A stretch of 40,054 nucleotides of DNA from Polaromonas sp. (GCA_025362315.1 JANYGP010000073.1:1-40054), one strand, 5' to 3'; counted from the first letter of the stretch, positions 16,556 through 25,678 are shown. The notes: a model not told the origin generated them from the letters alone. Numbers and translations: made by a program.

Positions 16556-17374
16556 ATGTCTGAACCCAACGCTGATCAATCCAACAAAGCTGAAAAACCT
16601 GACGAGCTGGCGGGCACCGAGCAGCCGTTTGTACAGCATTTGATGGAGTTGCGAAACCGCATGATCTGGGCGGTCCTCGCTATTGGTATTGCAGCAGCGG
16701 GACTGGCTTTTTACCCGGGTCCCGGCGCTTTGTATGACATCATGGCAGCGCCCCTGGTGGCAACCTTGCCCAAGGGTGCGACTTTGATTGCAACCAACGT
16801 CATATCGCCGTTTGTTGTGCCCATCAAAATTTTGTTCATGGCCGCTTTCATGATGGCGCTGCCGGTTGTGCTTTACCAGGTTTGGGCGTTCGTAGCGCCG
16901 GGGCTGTATTCACATGAAAAAAAACTGGTTATGCCGCTGGTTATTTCCAGCACGCTGCTGTTTTTTATTGGCGTGGCCTTCTGCTACTTTATTGTATTTG
17001 GCCAGGTGTTTGCGTTTATTCAGAGATTTGCGCCCAAGTCAATTACGGCTGCACCGGACATTGAAGAGTATCTAAATTTTGTGCTGGGCATGTTTCTGGC
17101 ATTCGGCTTGGCGTTTGAAGTGCCGATTGCTGTTATTTTGCTGGTGCGCATGGGTGTGCTCAGTGTGGCCCAGCTGCGCGAATACCGGGGTTATTTCTGG
17201 GTGGTTGCAGCAGTGGGCACCGCGCTTGTCACGCCCCCAGATGCGGGTTCGATGCTCATGCTGCTGGGTGTTGTGGGCGGGTTATACGAGGTGGGTATCG
17301 TTGCGGCGCAAATGTTTGTCAAAAACACCAAGGCACCGGATGACACGTCCGATACAGAAGCTGCAAAGCCGTAA
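16556..17374 (+). CDS. tatC: Sec-independent protein translocase subunit TatC
   Basis: TatC is the polytopic core of the twin-arginine translocase and the primary reader of the RR signal. The 272 residues show six membrane segments and the conserved features QPFVQHLMELRNRMIWAV before helix one, FVAPGLYSHEKK in the first periplasmic region, and the F-x-F-G-L-x-FEVP motif (FLAFGLAFEVPIAV). ATG 16556 gives the usual start; an upstream in-frame ATG at 16532 adds eight residues. The predicted Tat cargo nearby is the FAS1 lipoprotein. Confidence 0.96.
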   Translation: MSEPNADQSNKAEKPDELAGTEQPFVQHLMELRNRMIWAVLAIGIAAAGLAFYPGPGALYDIMAAPLVATLPKGATLIATNVISPFVVPIKILFMAAFMMALPVVLYQVWAFVAPGLYSHEKKLVMPLVISSTLLFFIGVAFCYFIVFGQVFAFIQRFAPKSITAAPDIEEYLNFVLGMFLAFGLAFEVPIAVILLVRMGVLSVAQLREYRGYFWVVAAVGTALVTPPDAGSMLMLLGVVGGLYEVGIVAAQMFVKNTKAPDDTSDTEAAKP

Positions 17375-17407
17375 AGCCCGTTGGGCAAGCGTTTAACCAG
17401 GCTCTTT

Positions 17408-17698
17408 TTATTTCGCCCAGCCGCGCCAAAGCGCCCATTGGCACAGTGCACTGCCAATGACCATGGCGGCATATGTCGCCATCTTGCCGTCATTTCCAAA
17501 GATGACCAGGCCTGCAGCCAGCACGGCGAAATTTGCTATGAAAATAATAGCTGCTTGCGCATATATTGATTGCGCTGCATGTGTTTTTGGCATTAAAAAT
17601 CGTTTGAACACGCGCGCCAGCAGCATCAAAAGCAGGCTCATGCAGGCCGCAGGTGCCACAAAATTCAAAAGATGGTCGGCCAGCAAATAAGCGGTCAT
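17408..17698 (-). CDS. Small integral membrane protein of unknown function
   Basis: This 96-residue frame has three hydrophobic stretches (about 5-30, 45-65, 75-92) separated by a basic loop (ARVFKRFLMPK). No known family is recognised. The middle segment, about residues 37-55, is encoded by a copy of the interspersed repeat at 17535-17590, read in frame. It faces tatC tail to tail and lies between tatC and hemA. It is plausible as a gene because it is membrane-protein-like throughout. Confidence 0.6.
   Translation of the reverse strand: MTAYLLADHLLNFVAPAACMSLLLMLLARVFKRFLMPKTHAAQSIYAQAAIIFIANFAVLAAGLVIFGNDGKMATYAAMVIGSALCQWALWRGWAK
17535..17590 (+). repeat. Interspersed repeat, copy 2 (inside a small membrane-protein gene)
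   Basis: The + strand shows GCTATGAAAATA, the core AGCTGCTTGCGC, then ATTGATTGCGCTGCA. It matches the copies at 10515, 20377, 37803 and 38887 in order and spacing of blocks. It is wholly inside the minus-strand gene 17408-17698. Confidence 0.6.
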
Positions 17699-17774
17699 GT
17701 TCAGCGCATGTGTTGTTTGAATGTTTTTTGCGAGGCGAATTCCGGTTTTAACTGCCTGCCTTCCACTTCAATTT

Positions 17775-17780
17775 TATAAT
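17775..17780 (+). promoter_or_regulatory. Consensus -10 hexamer close to the hemA start
   Basis: A perfect TATAAT lies 6 bases before the hemA ATG. If used, transcription would begin at or beside the start codon and the mRNA would be leaderless. No good -35 is seen at the proper distance (CTGCCT at 17 bases), and GGGG directly before the ATG could act in a leadered mRNA instead. Confidence 0.5.
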
Positions 17781-17786
17781 GTGGGG

Positions 17787-19073
17787 ATGTCTGTCTGGGC
17801 CCTTGGGTTAAACCATAACACTGCTCCGCTCGATTTGCGCGGGCGCTTTGCGTTTTCAATTGACCAGATGGCAGGTACGCTGAAGGGTCTGCGCCAGGCG
17901 CATACCAAGCATCCCGAGGCGACTATTTTGTCGACCTGCAATCGCACTGAGGTGTACTGTGCAAGTGAGTCGCCAGCCCTTGACCACACACTGGCCTGGC
18001 TGGCGGGCAGCGGCGGCGTGTCCAGCGATGTGCTGCGTGCCCACACCTACACCTTGCAGGGCGATCAGGCAGCACGGCACGTTTTCCGGGTTGCCAGCGG
18101 ACTGGATTCCATGGTGCTGGGTGAACCGCAAATTCTGGGTCAAATGAAAGATGCCGTTCGGGCTGCTGAGGGTGCAGGTGCCATGGGCAGCACATTGCAT
18201 CAGCTGTTTCAGCGCAGTTTTGCAGTGGCCAAGGAGGTGCGCAGCACCACCGAAATTGGCGCGCACAGCATCAGCATGGCTGCCGCCAGCGTGCGCCTGG
18301 CAGGCCAGCTTTTTGAAGATTTGAGCAAAATCAAGATTCTTTTCGTTGGCGCTGGCGAGATGATTGATCTGGCGGCAACGCATTTCGCAGCCAAAAATCC
18401 GGCTTTGATGGTCATTGCCAACCGTACCCTGGAGCGAGGCGAAGCACTGGCGGCCAAATTCAATGCGCAAACCATGCCGCTGTCAGATTTGCCAGCGCGT
18501 CTGCATGAGTTTGATGCGGTGATCAGCTGCACTGCAAGTATTCTGCCCATCATTGGCCTGGGTGCGGTCGAGCGGGCCGTCAAGCAGCGCAAACGCCGCC
18601 CGATTTTCATGGTGGATCTGGCCGTGCCGCGTGACGTGGAGCCTGAAGTGCAGGCATTGCCAGACATTTACCTGTACACAGTTGATGACCTGGCCAAAGT
18701 GGTGCAAACTGGCAAGGACAGCCGGCGTGCCGCAGTAGCCGAGGCTGAAGTCATCATCGATGCCGGTGTGCAAAACTTCATGGCCTGGCTGAACCAGCGC
18801 GGCACGGTGCCGCTGATTCAACAGTTGCAGGCTCAGGCCGATGAGTGGCGTTCGCTGGAGATCAACCGCGCAAAAAAACTGCTGGCCAAAGGCGAATCCA
18901 TCGATGCCGTGCTGGAAGCCCTGGCACGCGGCATGAGCCAAAAAATGCTGCATGGCACGCTGGCCGAGTTGCATTCTGGCGATGTGATTCAGCGCGAAGC
19001 AACGGCACAGACGGTGTCAAAGCTGTTTTTGCGTGGACTAGGGCGCGGCCGAGGCGATGACTCTGAGCGTTAG
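17787..19073 (+). CDS. hemA: Glutamyl-tRNA reductase
   Basis: HemA reduces glutamyl-tRNA to glutamate-1-semialdehyde, the first step of the C5 route to haem and other tetrapyrroles. The 428-residue protein starts with ALGLNHNTAPLDLRGR, has the catalytic Cys51 in ILSTCNRTEVYC, the GLDSMVLGEPQILGQ substrate loop, and an NADPH-binding domain near residues 185-330 (KILFVGAGEMIDLAATHF). The C-terminal dimerisation helix is complete. ATG 17787 matches the family start; upstream in-frame codons look non-coding. It leads a + strand run hemA-prfA-prmC-grxD. Confidence 0.97.
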   Translation: MSVWALGLNHNTAPLDLRGRFAFSIDQMAGTLKGLRQAHTKHPEATILSTCNRTEVYCASESPALDHTLAWLAGSGGVSSDVLRAHTYTLQGDQAARHVFRVASGLDSMVLGEPQILGQMKDAVRAAEGAGAMGSTLHQLFQRSFAVAKEVRSTTEIGAHSISMAAASVRLAGQLFEDLSKIKILFVGAGEMIDLAATHFAAKNPALMVIANRTLERGEALAAKFNAQTMPLSDLPARLHEFDAVISCTASILPIIGLGAVERAVKQRKRRPIFMVDLAVPRDVEPEVQALPDIYLYTVDDLAKVVQTGKDSRRAAVAEAEVIIDAGVQNFMAWLNQRGTVPLIQQLQAQADEWRSLEINRAKKLLAKGESIDAVLEALARGMSQKMLHGTLAELHSGDVIQREATAQTVSKLFLRGLGRGRGDDSER

Positions 19074-19225
19074 CTGCGATCGTTGACTGAGCTTTTTTCT
19101 TGCCACCTGGCTCTGGCAACGCCAAAGCAGCTGATCAGACTGCCTGACGAATCCATGTTGCGTTTGCTTGGTTGTCAGCACGCATGCAGCAAGTTACGCG
19201 ATTCCCAAGCCGAACCCTTTTAAAG

Positions 19226-20344
19226 ATGAAACCCTTTCTCAGACAAACCCTTGATCGACAACTGCTCAGGCTGCATGAATTGGACGCCTTGCTGTCAGCC
19301 AGTGATGTGGTCAGCAACATGGAACGCTTTCGCACCTTGAGCCGTGAGCATTCTGAAGTCAGCGTGGTGGCCGGGCAATACCGCAAGCTGACCAGCCGGG
19401 AGGCTGACCTGGCAGGTGCTGAAGAGCTGCTGGCAGCCAGCAAAGGCGATGCAGACATGACGGCGATGGCCGAAGAAGAAATCAATTCGGCCAAGGCCGA
19501 CATCATGCACATTGACGAGGCACTGCAGCTGATGCTGATCCCCAAAGACCCGGACGATGTGCGGCCCGCGTTTGTTGAAATTCGTGCCGGCACGGGAGGC
19601 GATGAATCAGCCCTGTTTGCAGCCGACCTGTTTCGCCTGTACACCCGCTATGCCGAGCGCAGCGGCTGGCGGACCGAGGTCGTCAGCGAGTCCAGCAGCG
19701 AGCTGGGCGGCTACAAGGAGGTGGTGCTGAGGATTGAAGGCAGCCTTGATGCACAAGGTGTCGGCGTGTACGGCAAGCTGCGCTTTGAATCTGGTGGCCA
19801 CCGCGTACAGCGCGTGCCGACGACCGAAACCCAGGGCCGCATCCACACCAGCGCCTGCACGGTGGCGGTTTTGCCAGAGCCCGACGAGCTGGAGGCCATC
19901 AAGATCAACCCGTCCGATTTGCGCATTGACACCTACCGGGCCAGCGGCGCAGGCGGGCAGCACATCAACAAAACCGACTCGGCTGTGCGCATTACCCACC
20001 TGCCAACGGGCATCGTGGCGGAATGCCAGGATGGACGCAGCCAGCACGGCAACAAGGCGCAGGCCCTGAAAGTGCTGACGGCACGCATCCATGAAAAAGA
20101 CCGCTCAGAGCGCGCTGCCATCGATGCTGCCATGCGCAAGGGGCTGGTGGGCACGGGTGACAGAAGCGACCGCATCCGCACCTACAATTTTCCGCAGGGC
20201 CGTTTGACTGATCACCGCATCAACCTGACCCTGTACAAACTGCTCACCATCATGGAAGGTGATCTTGAGGATGTGGTGATGGCATTGCAGGTGGCCCGGG
20301 GTGCGGAGCAACTGGCAGAGCTTGAGTCGGCAACACCTGCATGA
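19226..20344 (+). CDS. prfA: Peptide chain release factor 1
   Basis: RF1 reads UAA and UAG stop codons and triggers peptide release. The 372-residue protein has the GGQ catalytic motif at 243-245 ([17 protein letters not shown]) and the usual N-terminal coiled region. The glutamine is the methylation target of PrmC, encoded next. The start at 19226 ([13 protein letters not shown]) is chosen over the ATG at 19172, which would add 18 residues not seen in the family. It is a little longer than the usual 360. Confidence 0.96.
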   Translation: MKPFLRQTLDRQLLRLHELDALLSASDVVSNMERFRTLSREHSEVSVVAGQYRKLTSREADLAGAEELLAASKGDADMTAMAEEEINSAKADIMHIDEALQLMLIPKDPDDVRPAFVEIRAGTGGDESALFAADLFRLYTRYAERSGWRTEVVSESSSELGGYKEVVLRIEGSLDAQGVGVYGKLRFESGGHRVQRVPTTETQGRIHTSACTVAVLPEPDELEAIKINPSDLRIDTYRASGAGGQHINKTDSAVRITHLPTGIVAECQDGRSQHGNKAQALKVLTARIHEKDRSERAAIDAAMRKGLVGTGDRSDRIRTYNFPQGRLTDHRINLTLYKLLTIMEGDLEDVVMALQVARGAEQLAELESATPA

Positions 20345-20376
20345 ATCGTTAAAAGGCGGCTTTCTAAGTATCTAAT

Positions 20377-20435
20377 TGGCCTGTAGCCCATACAAAATGG
20401 GCGCTAGCAGCTTCTCTTTTAATAGCATTTAAAAT
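20377..20435 (-). repeat. Interspersed repeat, copy 3 (prfA-prmC spacer)
   Basis: On the minus strand it reads GCTATTAAAAGAG, core AGCTGCTAGCGC, a short hairpin (ATGGGC with GCCCAT, 20386-20402), then GGGCTACAGGCC. It fills most of the 98-base gap between prfA and prmC and is the clearest intergenic copy. Confidence 0.7.
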
Positions 20436-20442
20436 AGTCAAA

Positions 20443-21270
20443 ATGACCGTTCTCACTGTGAAGGAAGCTCTTGTTGCAGCCCAGGCTTGTGGCTTGGCCC
20501 GTATCGACGCCCAGCTGTTGATGCTGCATGCCCTGAACAAACCGGACACAGACCGGGCCTGGCTGGTTGCACACGATCAGGACTTGCTGGATGCCAAGGT
20601 GCAGGATGAGTTTCAGGCGATCAGCCTGCGCAGCAGAGCTGGCGAACCGCTGGCGTACATCACGGGCTACAAGGAATTTTTTGGATTGCGTTTTGCTGTT
20701 GACAAGCGCGTGCTGGTACCCCGTCCCGACACAGAAACACTCGTGAATTGGGCGCTGGACGTGTTACGCGGCATCAACAACGCGCAAATCCTAGACCTGG
20801 GTACGGGCAGCGGTGCGGTCGCCATCGCCATTGCCAATTACCTCAAATGCACTGTGACTGCCACTGACATCAGCAGCGACGCCCTGGCAGTTGCGTCTGG
20901 CAACGCCTTGCGCCTGGCAGCCAGTGTCAAATGCGTGCAAAGCAGCTGGTTTGACAATATAGAAACACGCTCTTACCTGATTGTCAGCAATCCTCCTTAT
21001 ATTGCTGATGCAGATCCGCATCTGGTTGCATTGGTGCATGAGCCGATCAACGCCTTGACAGCCGGCAGGGATGGTCTGCGGGACATTCAGCAGATTGTTG
21101 AGCATGCGCCAGACCATTTGATTGCTGGTGGCTGGTTGATGCTTGAGCATGGTTACAACCAGTCAACTGAAGTGCGCGAACTGTTGGCCAAACGGGGCTT
21201 CAGCCATGTGCAAAGCCGTCTTGATCTGACCGGCATTGAAAGATGCTCCGGCGGTCAGTGGGCCAATTGA
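20443..21270 (+). CDS. prmC: Release factor glutamine methyltransferase
   Basis: PrmC uses S-adenosylmethionine to methylate the GGQ glutamine of release factors. The 275-residue protein has an N-terminal helical domain, then the SAM-binding motif ILDLGTGSGAVAIAIA and the substrate-glutamine motif NPPY at 183-186 (LIVSNPPYIAD), followed by the usual GRDGLRDIQQIV. It stands directly after prfA, the classical arrangement of writer and substrate. Confidence 0.96.
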   Translation: MTVLTVKEALVAAQACGLARIDAQLLMLHALNKPDTDRAWLVAHDQDLLDAKVQDEFQAISLRSRAGEPLAYITGYKEFFGLRFAVDKRVLVPRPDTETLVNWALDVLRGINNAQILDLGTGSGAVAIAIANYLKCTVTATDISSDALAVASGNALRLAASVKCVQSSWFDNIETRSYLIVSNPPYIADADPHLVALVHEPINALTAGRDGLRDIQQIVEHAPDHLIAGGWLMLEHGYNQSTEVRELLAKRGFSHVQSRLDLTGIERCSGGQWAN

Positions 21271-21312
21271 AATCGCGGGATAATCAGGTAACTGAATTTT
21301 AAGGACACACCC

Positions 21313-21633
21313 ATGGACGCTACCCAAACCCGCATTGACCAGATTGTTAAATCCAGCGATGTAGTGCTGTTTATGAAGGGAAATGCCAATTTTCCACAAT
21401 GCGGCTTTTCAGGCAAAGCAATTGCTGTGCTAAAAGCTTGCGGGGTCCCCAAGCCGGTCACAGTCAACGTGCTGGAAGACGGCGAAATCCGTCAGGGCAT
21501 CAAGGAATACAGCCAGTGGCCCACGATTCCGCAGTTGTATGTCAAAGGCGAGTTTGTCGGTGGTTCAGACATCATGATGGAGATGTATGAAAGCGGTGAA
21601 TTGCAGCAAATGCTGGGCGCACCAGCGGCCTGA
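21313..21633 (+). CDS. grxD: Monothiol glutaredoxin, Grx4 type
   Basis: The 106-residue protein has the CGFS active site at 30-33 ([12 protein letters not shown]), the [19 protein letters not shown] glutathione-binding segment, and the usual length. Such proteins bind a [2Fe-2S] cluster with glutathione, take part in cluster trafficking and pair with BolA-type proteins. The ibaG-like gene at 1261 is a candidate partner in the same window, though not adjacent. It follows prmC by 42 bases with AAGGA before the ATG. Confidence 0.95.
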   Translation: MDATQTRIDQIVKSSDVVLFMKGNANFPQCGFSGKAIAVLKACGVPKPVTVNVLEDGEIRQGIKEYSQWPTIPQLYVKGEFVGGSDIMMEMYESGELQQMLGAPAA

Positions 21634-21659
21634 CGCCAGGCACACAGCAAAACGGCAGT

Positions 21660-21920
21660 TCAGCGGGTGTAACCAGCGCAGACACCTGCGTTGACTTGGC
21701 CTTTGCACTCGCGTTGGAGTCTCGCATTGCGCTCCTTGCGGGTTTCTGCAGAGCCCACATCAAATTTTGCTTTTGCAGCTCTTGATTTTTTGGGTTTTTT
21801 CTTACCCGCAGATTTTGTGGGCGGATTTAAAACTTCAGCCCCCTGCGCTTGAACTTGCCCTGCCATGGCGAAGCCCAGCACTGCTGTCAACAGCAAAACT
21901 TTAAAGGCTGAAGTTTTCAT
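21660..21920 (-). CDS. Small secreted basic protein, PsiF-like
   Basis: The 86-residue protein starts with a signal peptide (MKTSAFKVLLLTAVLGFAMA, cut after AQA near residue 25), then a lysine-rich stretch (KKKPKKSRAAK) and a C-terminal region with two cysteines (QRECKGQVNAGVCAGY). The ETRKERNARLQREC pattern resembles the PsiF repeat family, but the match is short. It is preceded by GGAGAAAC as ribosome-binding site and follows yacG by 14 bases. Function is unknown. Confidence 0.65.
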   Translation of the reverse strand: MKTSAFKVLLLTAVLGFAMAGQVQAQGAEVLNPPTKSAGKKKPKKSRAAKAKFDVGSAETRKERNARLQRECKGQVNAGVCAGYTR

Positions 21921-21934
21921 AAGTTTCTCCTTGA

Positions 21935-22138
21935 TTATTGAAGTTTGGGATCGCCATACATGGCATCGTCTGGAGGCGTATCGGTTGCCATCCGGAAATC
22001 TTCATTGGCCCAGGCACCAAAATCAATGCTTTTGCACCGCAGGCTGCAAAACGGGCGATTTGGTTTGTCGGGCGAGTAAATACTGTCGCCTTTGCAGACC
22101 GGGCAAACCACTGTTTTCTGAAAAGTTGGCTCAAACAT
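21935..22138 (-). CDS. yacG: Zinc-binding DNA gyrase inhibitor
   Basis: The 67-residue protein has the four zinc ligands C12, C15, C31 and C35 (VVCPVCKG and PFCSLRCKSIDFGAW), the YacG signature. In the family it binds GyrB and lowers gyrase activity. It lies 25 bases downstream of zapD in the order coaE-zapD-yacG that is common in proteobacteria. Confidence 0.92.
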   Translation of the reverse strand: MFEPTFQKTVVCPVCKGDSIYSPDKPNRPFCSLRCKSIDFGAWANEDFRMATDTPPDDAMYGDPKLQ

Positions 22139-22163
22139 CAGGCTGGTACATGCGGGCCGGCTA

Positions 22164-22919
22164 TCAGGAGCACAGCGTCAATTCAAAAGACGCATCGGTG
22201 TTTGCGGCATGCAAACGGTCATCGCTTTCATGGCGCATCAAGCGCACCGACACCATCAGGCGGTTGCCGCTGATTTCGGGAATGAACCCAGGCGCCGGAT
22301 CAATGCGAAGCCGCAGCAGCTGGAAGGTTCGGCCTTGCGGCAGGTTCTGCTGGTACACGCCAGCAGGGGCGGTGACCATTTGTGCAGCGCCCGAGTCACG
22401 TACCAGTTGCAGCAGCAGGCGAATGGATTCAGCCAGCGGCACCAGCGTGGCAACCCAACGCTGCAAATCCTGCTGGCGCGCCAGCGGCGGCAGGTGCTGC
22501 CACGCAAAGTACGCCGGCAAGTCAAATTCACACGTTCCACCTGGAATGCCCACCCGACTGCGAATGCTCATCAGCCAATCGTTTTCAGTCAGCGCCTGGC
22601 CAGCTTTTCCAGGCAGCGCAGACAGATTGGCAAAGCAGCGTTCAAGTTGACTGGTGACCTCGTCCAGCACGCTTTCAGCAATCGCCGGGTTGCCCCGGTA
22701 CCCATTCAAAACATGTTTTTGCTTTTCCAGGTCTTTGAGCACATCGGTTTTCAGGTCAGCCCTGGCAGCCACGTCCATCACTTCAAACATGGTGGCAATC
22801 GCGTAGTGGTGATCCAGTGGATGCTCGCGCGCCACCAGCTCACTCAGGCGATGGAACAGCTGCTCCAGCCTCAAATGGGTGCGTATGCGTTCGTTGAAAG
22901 GATATTCGTAAAGAATCAC
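22164..22919 (-). CDS. zapD: Cell division protein ZapD
   Basis: ZapD bundles FtsZ filaments at the division ring. The 251-residue protein begins with the characteristic ILYEYPFNERIRTHLRLE and contains the mostly helical N-terminal part with the following beta region (DNLPVSGNRLMVSVRLM-like, read here as EISGNRLMVSVRLM). Start is GTG at 22919, which gives the exact family N-terminus. It lies 39 bases after coaE. The long open frame on the opposite strand here is a shadow. Confidence 0.94.
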   Translation of the reverse strand: MILYEYPFNERIRTHLRLEQLFHRLSELVAREHPLDHHYAIATMFEVMDVAARADLKTDVLKDLEKQKHVLNGYRGNPAIAESVLDEVTSQLERCFANLSALPGKAGQALTENDWLMSIRSRVGIPGGTCEFDLPAYFAWQHLPPLARQQDLQRWVATLVPLAESIRLLLQLVRDSGAAQMVTAPAGVYQQNLPQGRTFQLLRLRIDPAPGFIPEISGNRLMVSVRLMRHESDDRLHAANTDASFELTLCS

Positions 22920-22958
22920 GGGACGGCCTTTGTCGGCACTAGATAAATTGGACCTGAA

Positions 22959-23558
22959 TCATAGCGTGATGCGCAAAGCCATTTGCTGCACTTGCCCGGC
23001 CAGTTCGGTCAGCGTCAAGTTCTGGTTGTAGATCACCAGGTCAGCGGCGGCCAGGCGCTCGGCTCTGGATGCTTGTTGGGCAACCACTTTGTGAACCGCC
23101 TCTGGCGTCCAGCTGCTGCGCTGAACCACCCGGCTGATCTGCAGTGCCTCGTCGCAGTCAACAACCAGGATTTTTTCCAGTTGTTGACGCCAGCGTTTTG
23201 ATTCCACGAGCAGGGGAATATCAAACACGAGCAGCCTGCACTTGGATGCCTGGGCTTGTGCTGCCTGACGTTCAACTTCAACGCTCACCAACGGGTGGAT
23301 GATGGCCTCCAGCTGCTTTCGTGCGTCGGGGTTGGCGAATACCCTGCTGCGCATGGCATTGCGGTCCATGGCGCCATCGCTGTTGATGGCCTGCTGCCCA
23401 AACTGTGCAGCTATGCTGGCAATTGCCGCGCCACCGACTGCAGTTGTGGCGCGAGAAATTGCGTCCGCATCGATGATGGTTGCAGCGCAGTCCGCCAGCA
23501 TTTGAGCCACGGTGCTTTTGCCGCTGCCAATACCGCCCGTGAGGCCAAGGCGTATCAC
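22959..23558 (-). CDS. coaE: Dephospho-CoA kinase
   Basis: CoaE phosphorylates dephospho-CoA in the last step of coenzyme A synthesis. The 199-residue protein starts RLGLTGGIGSGKST with the P-loop at residues 8-15, then DADAISR and the LLVFDIPLLVES motif. Start is GTG at 23558, immediately after the pilD stop. The order pilD-coaE-zapD-yacG is widely kept in gammaproteobacteria and betaproteobacteria. Confidence 0.95.
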   Translation of the reverse strand: MIRLGLTGGIGSGKSTVAQMLADCAATIIDADAISRATTAVGGAAIASIAAQFGQQAINSDGAMDRNAMRSRVFANPDARKQLEAIIHPLVSVEVERQAAQAQASKCRLLVFDIPLLVESKRWRQQLEKILVVDCDEALQISRVVQRSSWTPEAVHKVVAQQASRAERLAAADLVIYNQNLTLTELAGQVQQMALRITL

Positions 23559-24413
23559 TTACAGGCCAACGAACTTGAGGATGGACTGTGGGCCAAACAC
23601 CATGGCAGTGAAGCCTGCGCCTGCCAAAAAAGGTCCAAAAGGTATGTAGCCGCCTTCGCGCAGTCCACTGGTAAATTTCATGGCAATGCCAACCACTGCA
23701 CCAATCACAGACGCCATCAGGATGATGGGCACCAGAGCAGTCCAGCCAAACCATGCGCCCAAAGCGGCAAACAGTTTGAAGTCCCCATAGCCCATGCCTT
23801 CCTTGCCGGTGACCAGCTTGAAGGACCAATACACAGCCCATAACGCCAGATAGCCAAAAGCAGTGCCCCACAGCGCATCGTGCAGCTTCAGGCCAGGGTT
23901 GAGCTCCAGTGCAGCGATGACCAGCCCTGCCCACAGCAAGGGCAGGGTGATGTCATCAGGCAAGAGCGTTGTGTCCCAATCAATCAATGCCAAAGCCAGC
24001 AAGGCCGCTGAAAAGCTGCACCAGGCCAGAGCAGTGGATGTGCTGCCCCAACGCCAGACACAAAAAGTAAACAGCAGCGCCGTTGTCACCTCAACAGCCG
24101 GGTATCGCCAGCCAATCGAGGTGCCGCATGACGAACATTTACCGCGCAAGAAAAGATAGCTTACGACAGGGATGTTTTCATGCCAGGCGATGGCATGACC
24201 GCAAGCGGAGCAACGTGAACGCGGCGACAGCAGGGACAGCTGCTGCGTATCCGGCGCAGTTTGGCCAGAAAGCTCGGCGCATTCTGCAACCCATTGCTGA
24301 TCCATCATTTTGGGCAGGCGGTAAATGACCACGTTTAAAAAGCTGCCGATCAGCAAGCCCAAGAATCCAGCCAGCGCAAGCAGGGCGCCTTGCGGCAAGC
24401 CGTCCAGCATCAA
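23559..24413 (-). CDS. pilD: Type IV prepilin peptidase / N-methyltransferase
   Basis: PilD cuts the leader of type IV prepilins and methylates the new N-terminus in the inner membrane. The 284-residue protein has the GSFLNVVIYRLP start, two CxxC pairs (CSACGHAIAW and KCSSCG) of the cytoplasmic zinc region, and the catalytic aspartates in IDWDTTLLPDDITLP and GMGYGDFKLFAALGAW. About eight membrane segments are visible. It overlaps pilC by 4 bases. Confidence 0.95.
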   Translation of the reverse strand: MMLDGLPQGALLALAGFLGLLIGSFLNVVIYRLPKMMDQQWVAECAELSGQTAPDTQQLSLLSPRSRCSACGHAIAWHENIPVVSYLFLRGKCSSCGTSIGWRYPAVEVTTALLFTFCVWRWGSTSTALAWCSFSAALLALALIDWDTTLLPDDITLPLLWAGLVIAALELNPGLKLHDALWGTAFGYLALWAVYWSFKLVTGKEGMGYGDFKLFAALGAWFGWTALVPIILMASVIGAVVGIAMKFTSGLREGGYIPFGPFLAGAGFTAMVFGPQSILKFVGL

Positions 24414-25624
24414 ACCACTTGACCCAGCTTGAAAATTGGCAAATACATGGACACCACAATGCCGCCGATCAGCGTGCCCAAAAACACAATGATGATGGGC
24501 TCCATCAGGCTGGACAGACCAGCCACCATTTCATCGACCTCAGCCTCGTAAAAATCAGCTGCCTTGCCCAGCATGTGATCCACCGAGCCCGACTCTTCGC
24601 CAATGGCGCACATTTGAAGCACCATGGTCGGAAACAGGTTGGCGTTGGTCATGGCTGCAGTCAGGCTGGTGCCTGTAGAGACCTCTTGCTGGATCTTGAC
24701 AGTCGCATCTGCATACAGCGAATTGCCCGATGCGCCGCCTACCGAGTCCAGTGCTTCAACCAGCGGCACGCCGGCTGCAAACATGGTGGACAAGGTCCGC
24801 GTCCACCTGGCGATACAGGACTTTTCAATCAGAGCGCCGAAGACGGGGACTTTCAGCAGCAGCCTGTCCATAAAACGCTGAACTTTTTCATTGCGCTGCC
24901 ACGCCTGCATGAAAAAATAAATTCCGCCGCCGATACCACTAAAAATCAACCACCAGTATTTGACAAAAAACTCGCTGATGGCCATCACAATCAGCGTGGG
25001 GGCAGGCAGGTCCGCACCAAAAGAAGAAAACACTTCCTTGAACGCGGGAATCACAAAAATCATGATCACCGCCACCACCACAAACGCCACCACAACCACC
25101 GATGCGGGGTACATCAAGGCCGATTTGATTTTTGACTTGATGGCCTCGGTCTTTTCCATGTAGACAGCCAGGCGGTCAAGGAGTGCCTCCAAAATGCCAG
25201 CTGCCTCGCCGGCTTCAACCAGGTTGCAGTAAAGCGAATTGAAATACAGAGGATATTTGCGAAAGGCCGATGACAAAGACGTGCCTGTTTCAACATCGGT
25301 GCGGATGTCATTGAGCAACTTGGTCACACTGCCATTGGGGTTGCCACGTCCGACAATGTCAAACGACTGCAGCAATGGCACGCCAGCTTTCATCATGGTC
25401 GCCAGTTGGCGGGTAAAAATGGCAATGTCCCTGGGCTTGATTGACTTGCCCGTGCGCATGCGCCGCTTTTTGATTTTGCCGGGCAACACGCCCTGGCGCC
25501 TGAGAGCTGCCTTGACCTGGTTTTCCCCGGCTGCACGGATTTCGCCCTTGACCTGCTTGCCACCACGGTCCTTGCCCTCCCACTCGAATACAAATTCCTG
25601 AACAGATTTAAGTACTGCAGCCAT
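24410..25624 (-). CDS. pilC: Type IV pilus inner-membrane platform protein
   Basis: PilC is the inner-membrane platform on which the pilus is assembled and retracted. The 404-residue protein has two GspF/PilC domains, each with the F-x-R-x-L-x-x-M-x-x-AGVPLL type motif (FTRQLATMMKAGVPLLQ and WTRTLSTMFAAGVPLVEAL), and three membrane segments, the last at PIIIVFLGTLIGGIVVSMYLPIF. It begins 100 bases after pilB, in a gap that carries tandem repeats. Confidence 0.95.
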   Translation of the reverse strand: MAAVLKSVQEFVFEWEGKDRGGKQVKGEIRAAGENQVKAALRRQGVLPGKIKKRRMRTGKSIKPRDIAIFTRQLATMMKAGVPLLQSFDIVGRGNPNGSVTKLLNDIRTDVETGTSLSSAFRKYPLYFNSLYCNLVEAGEAAGILEALLDRLAVYMEKTEAIKSKIKSALMYPASVVVVAFVVVAVIMIFVIPAFKEVFSSFGADLPAPTLIVMAISEFFVKYWWLIFSGIGGGIYFFMQAWQRNEKVQRFMDRLLLKVPVFGALIEKSCIARWTRTLSTMFAAGVPLVEALDSVGGASGNSLYADATVKIQQEVSTGTSLTAAMTNANLFPTMVLQMCAIGEESGSVDHMLGKAADFYEAEVDEMVAGLSSLMEPIIIVFLGTLIGGIVVSMYLPIFKLGQVV

Positions 25625-25678
25625 GATGTTTCTCGTTGTTGTTGGTAGTGTGGTTCAGCTTCAGGTCAAACGAAATCA

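Noticed and set aside
17375..17411. Terminator between tatC and the small membrane-protein gene
   Set aside because: A T-rich stretch exists (17400-17411) but the stem preceding it is broken by mismatches, so it was not listed as a feature.
22209..22946. Long + strand open frame of 245 codons opposite zapD
   Set aside because: It is antisense to a clear zapD; composition is the biased mix seen in shadow frames of GC-rich genes.
24419..25135. Long + strand open frame of 238 codons opposite pilC
   Set aside because: Antisense to a strongly supported pilC; rich in His, Gln and Asn without any domain pattern.
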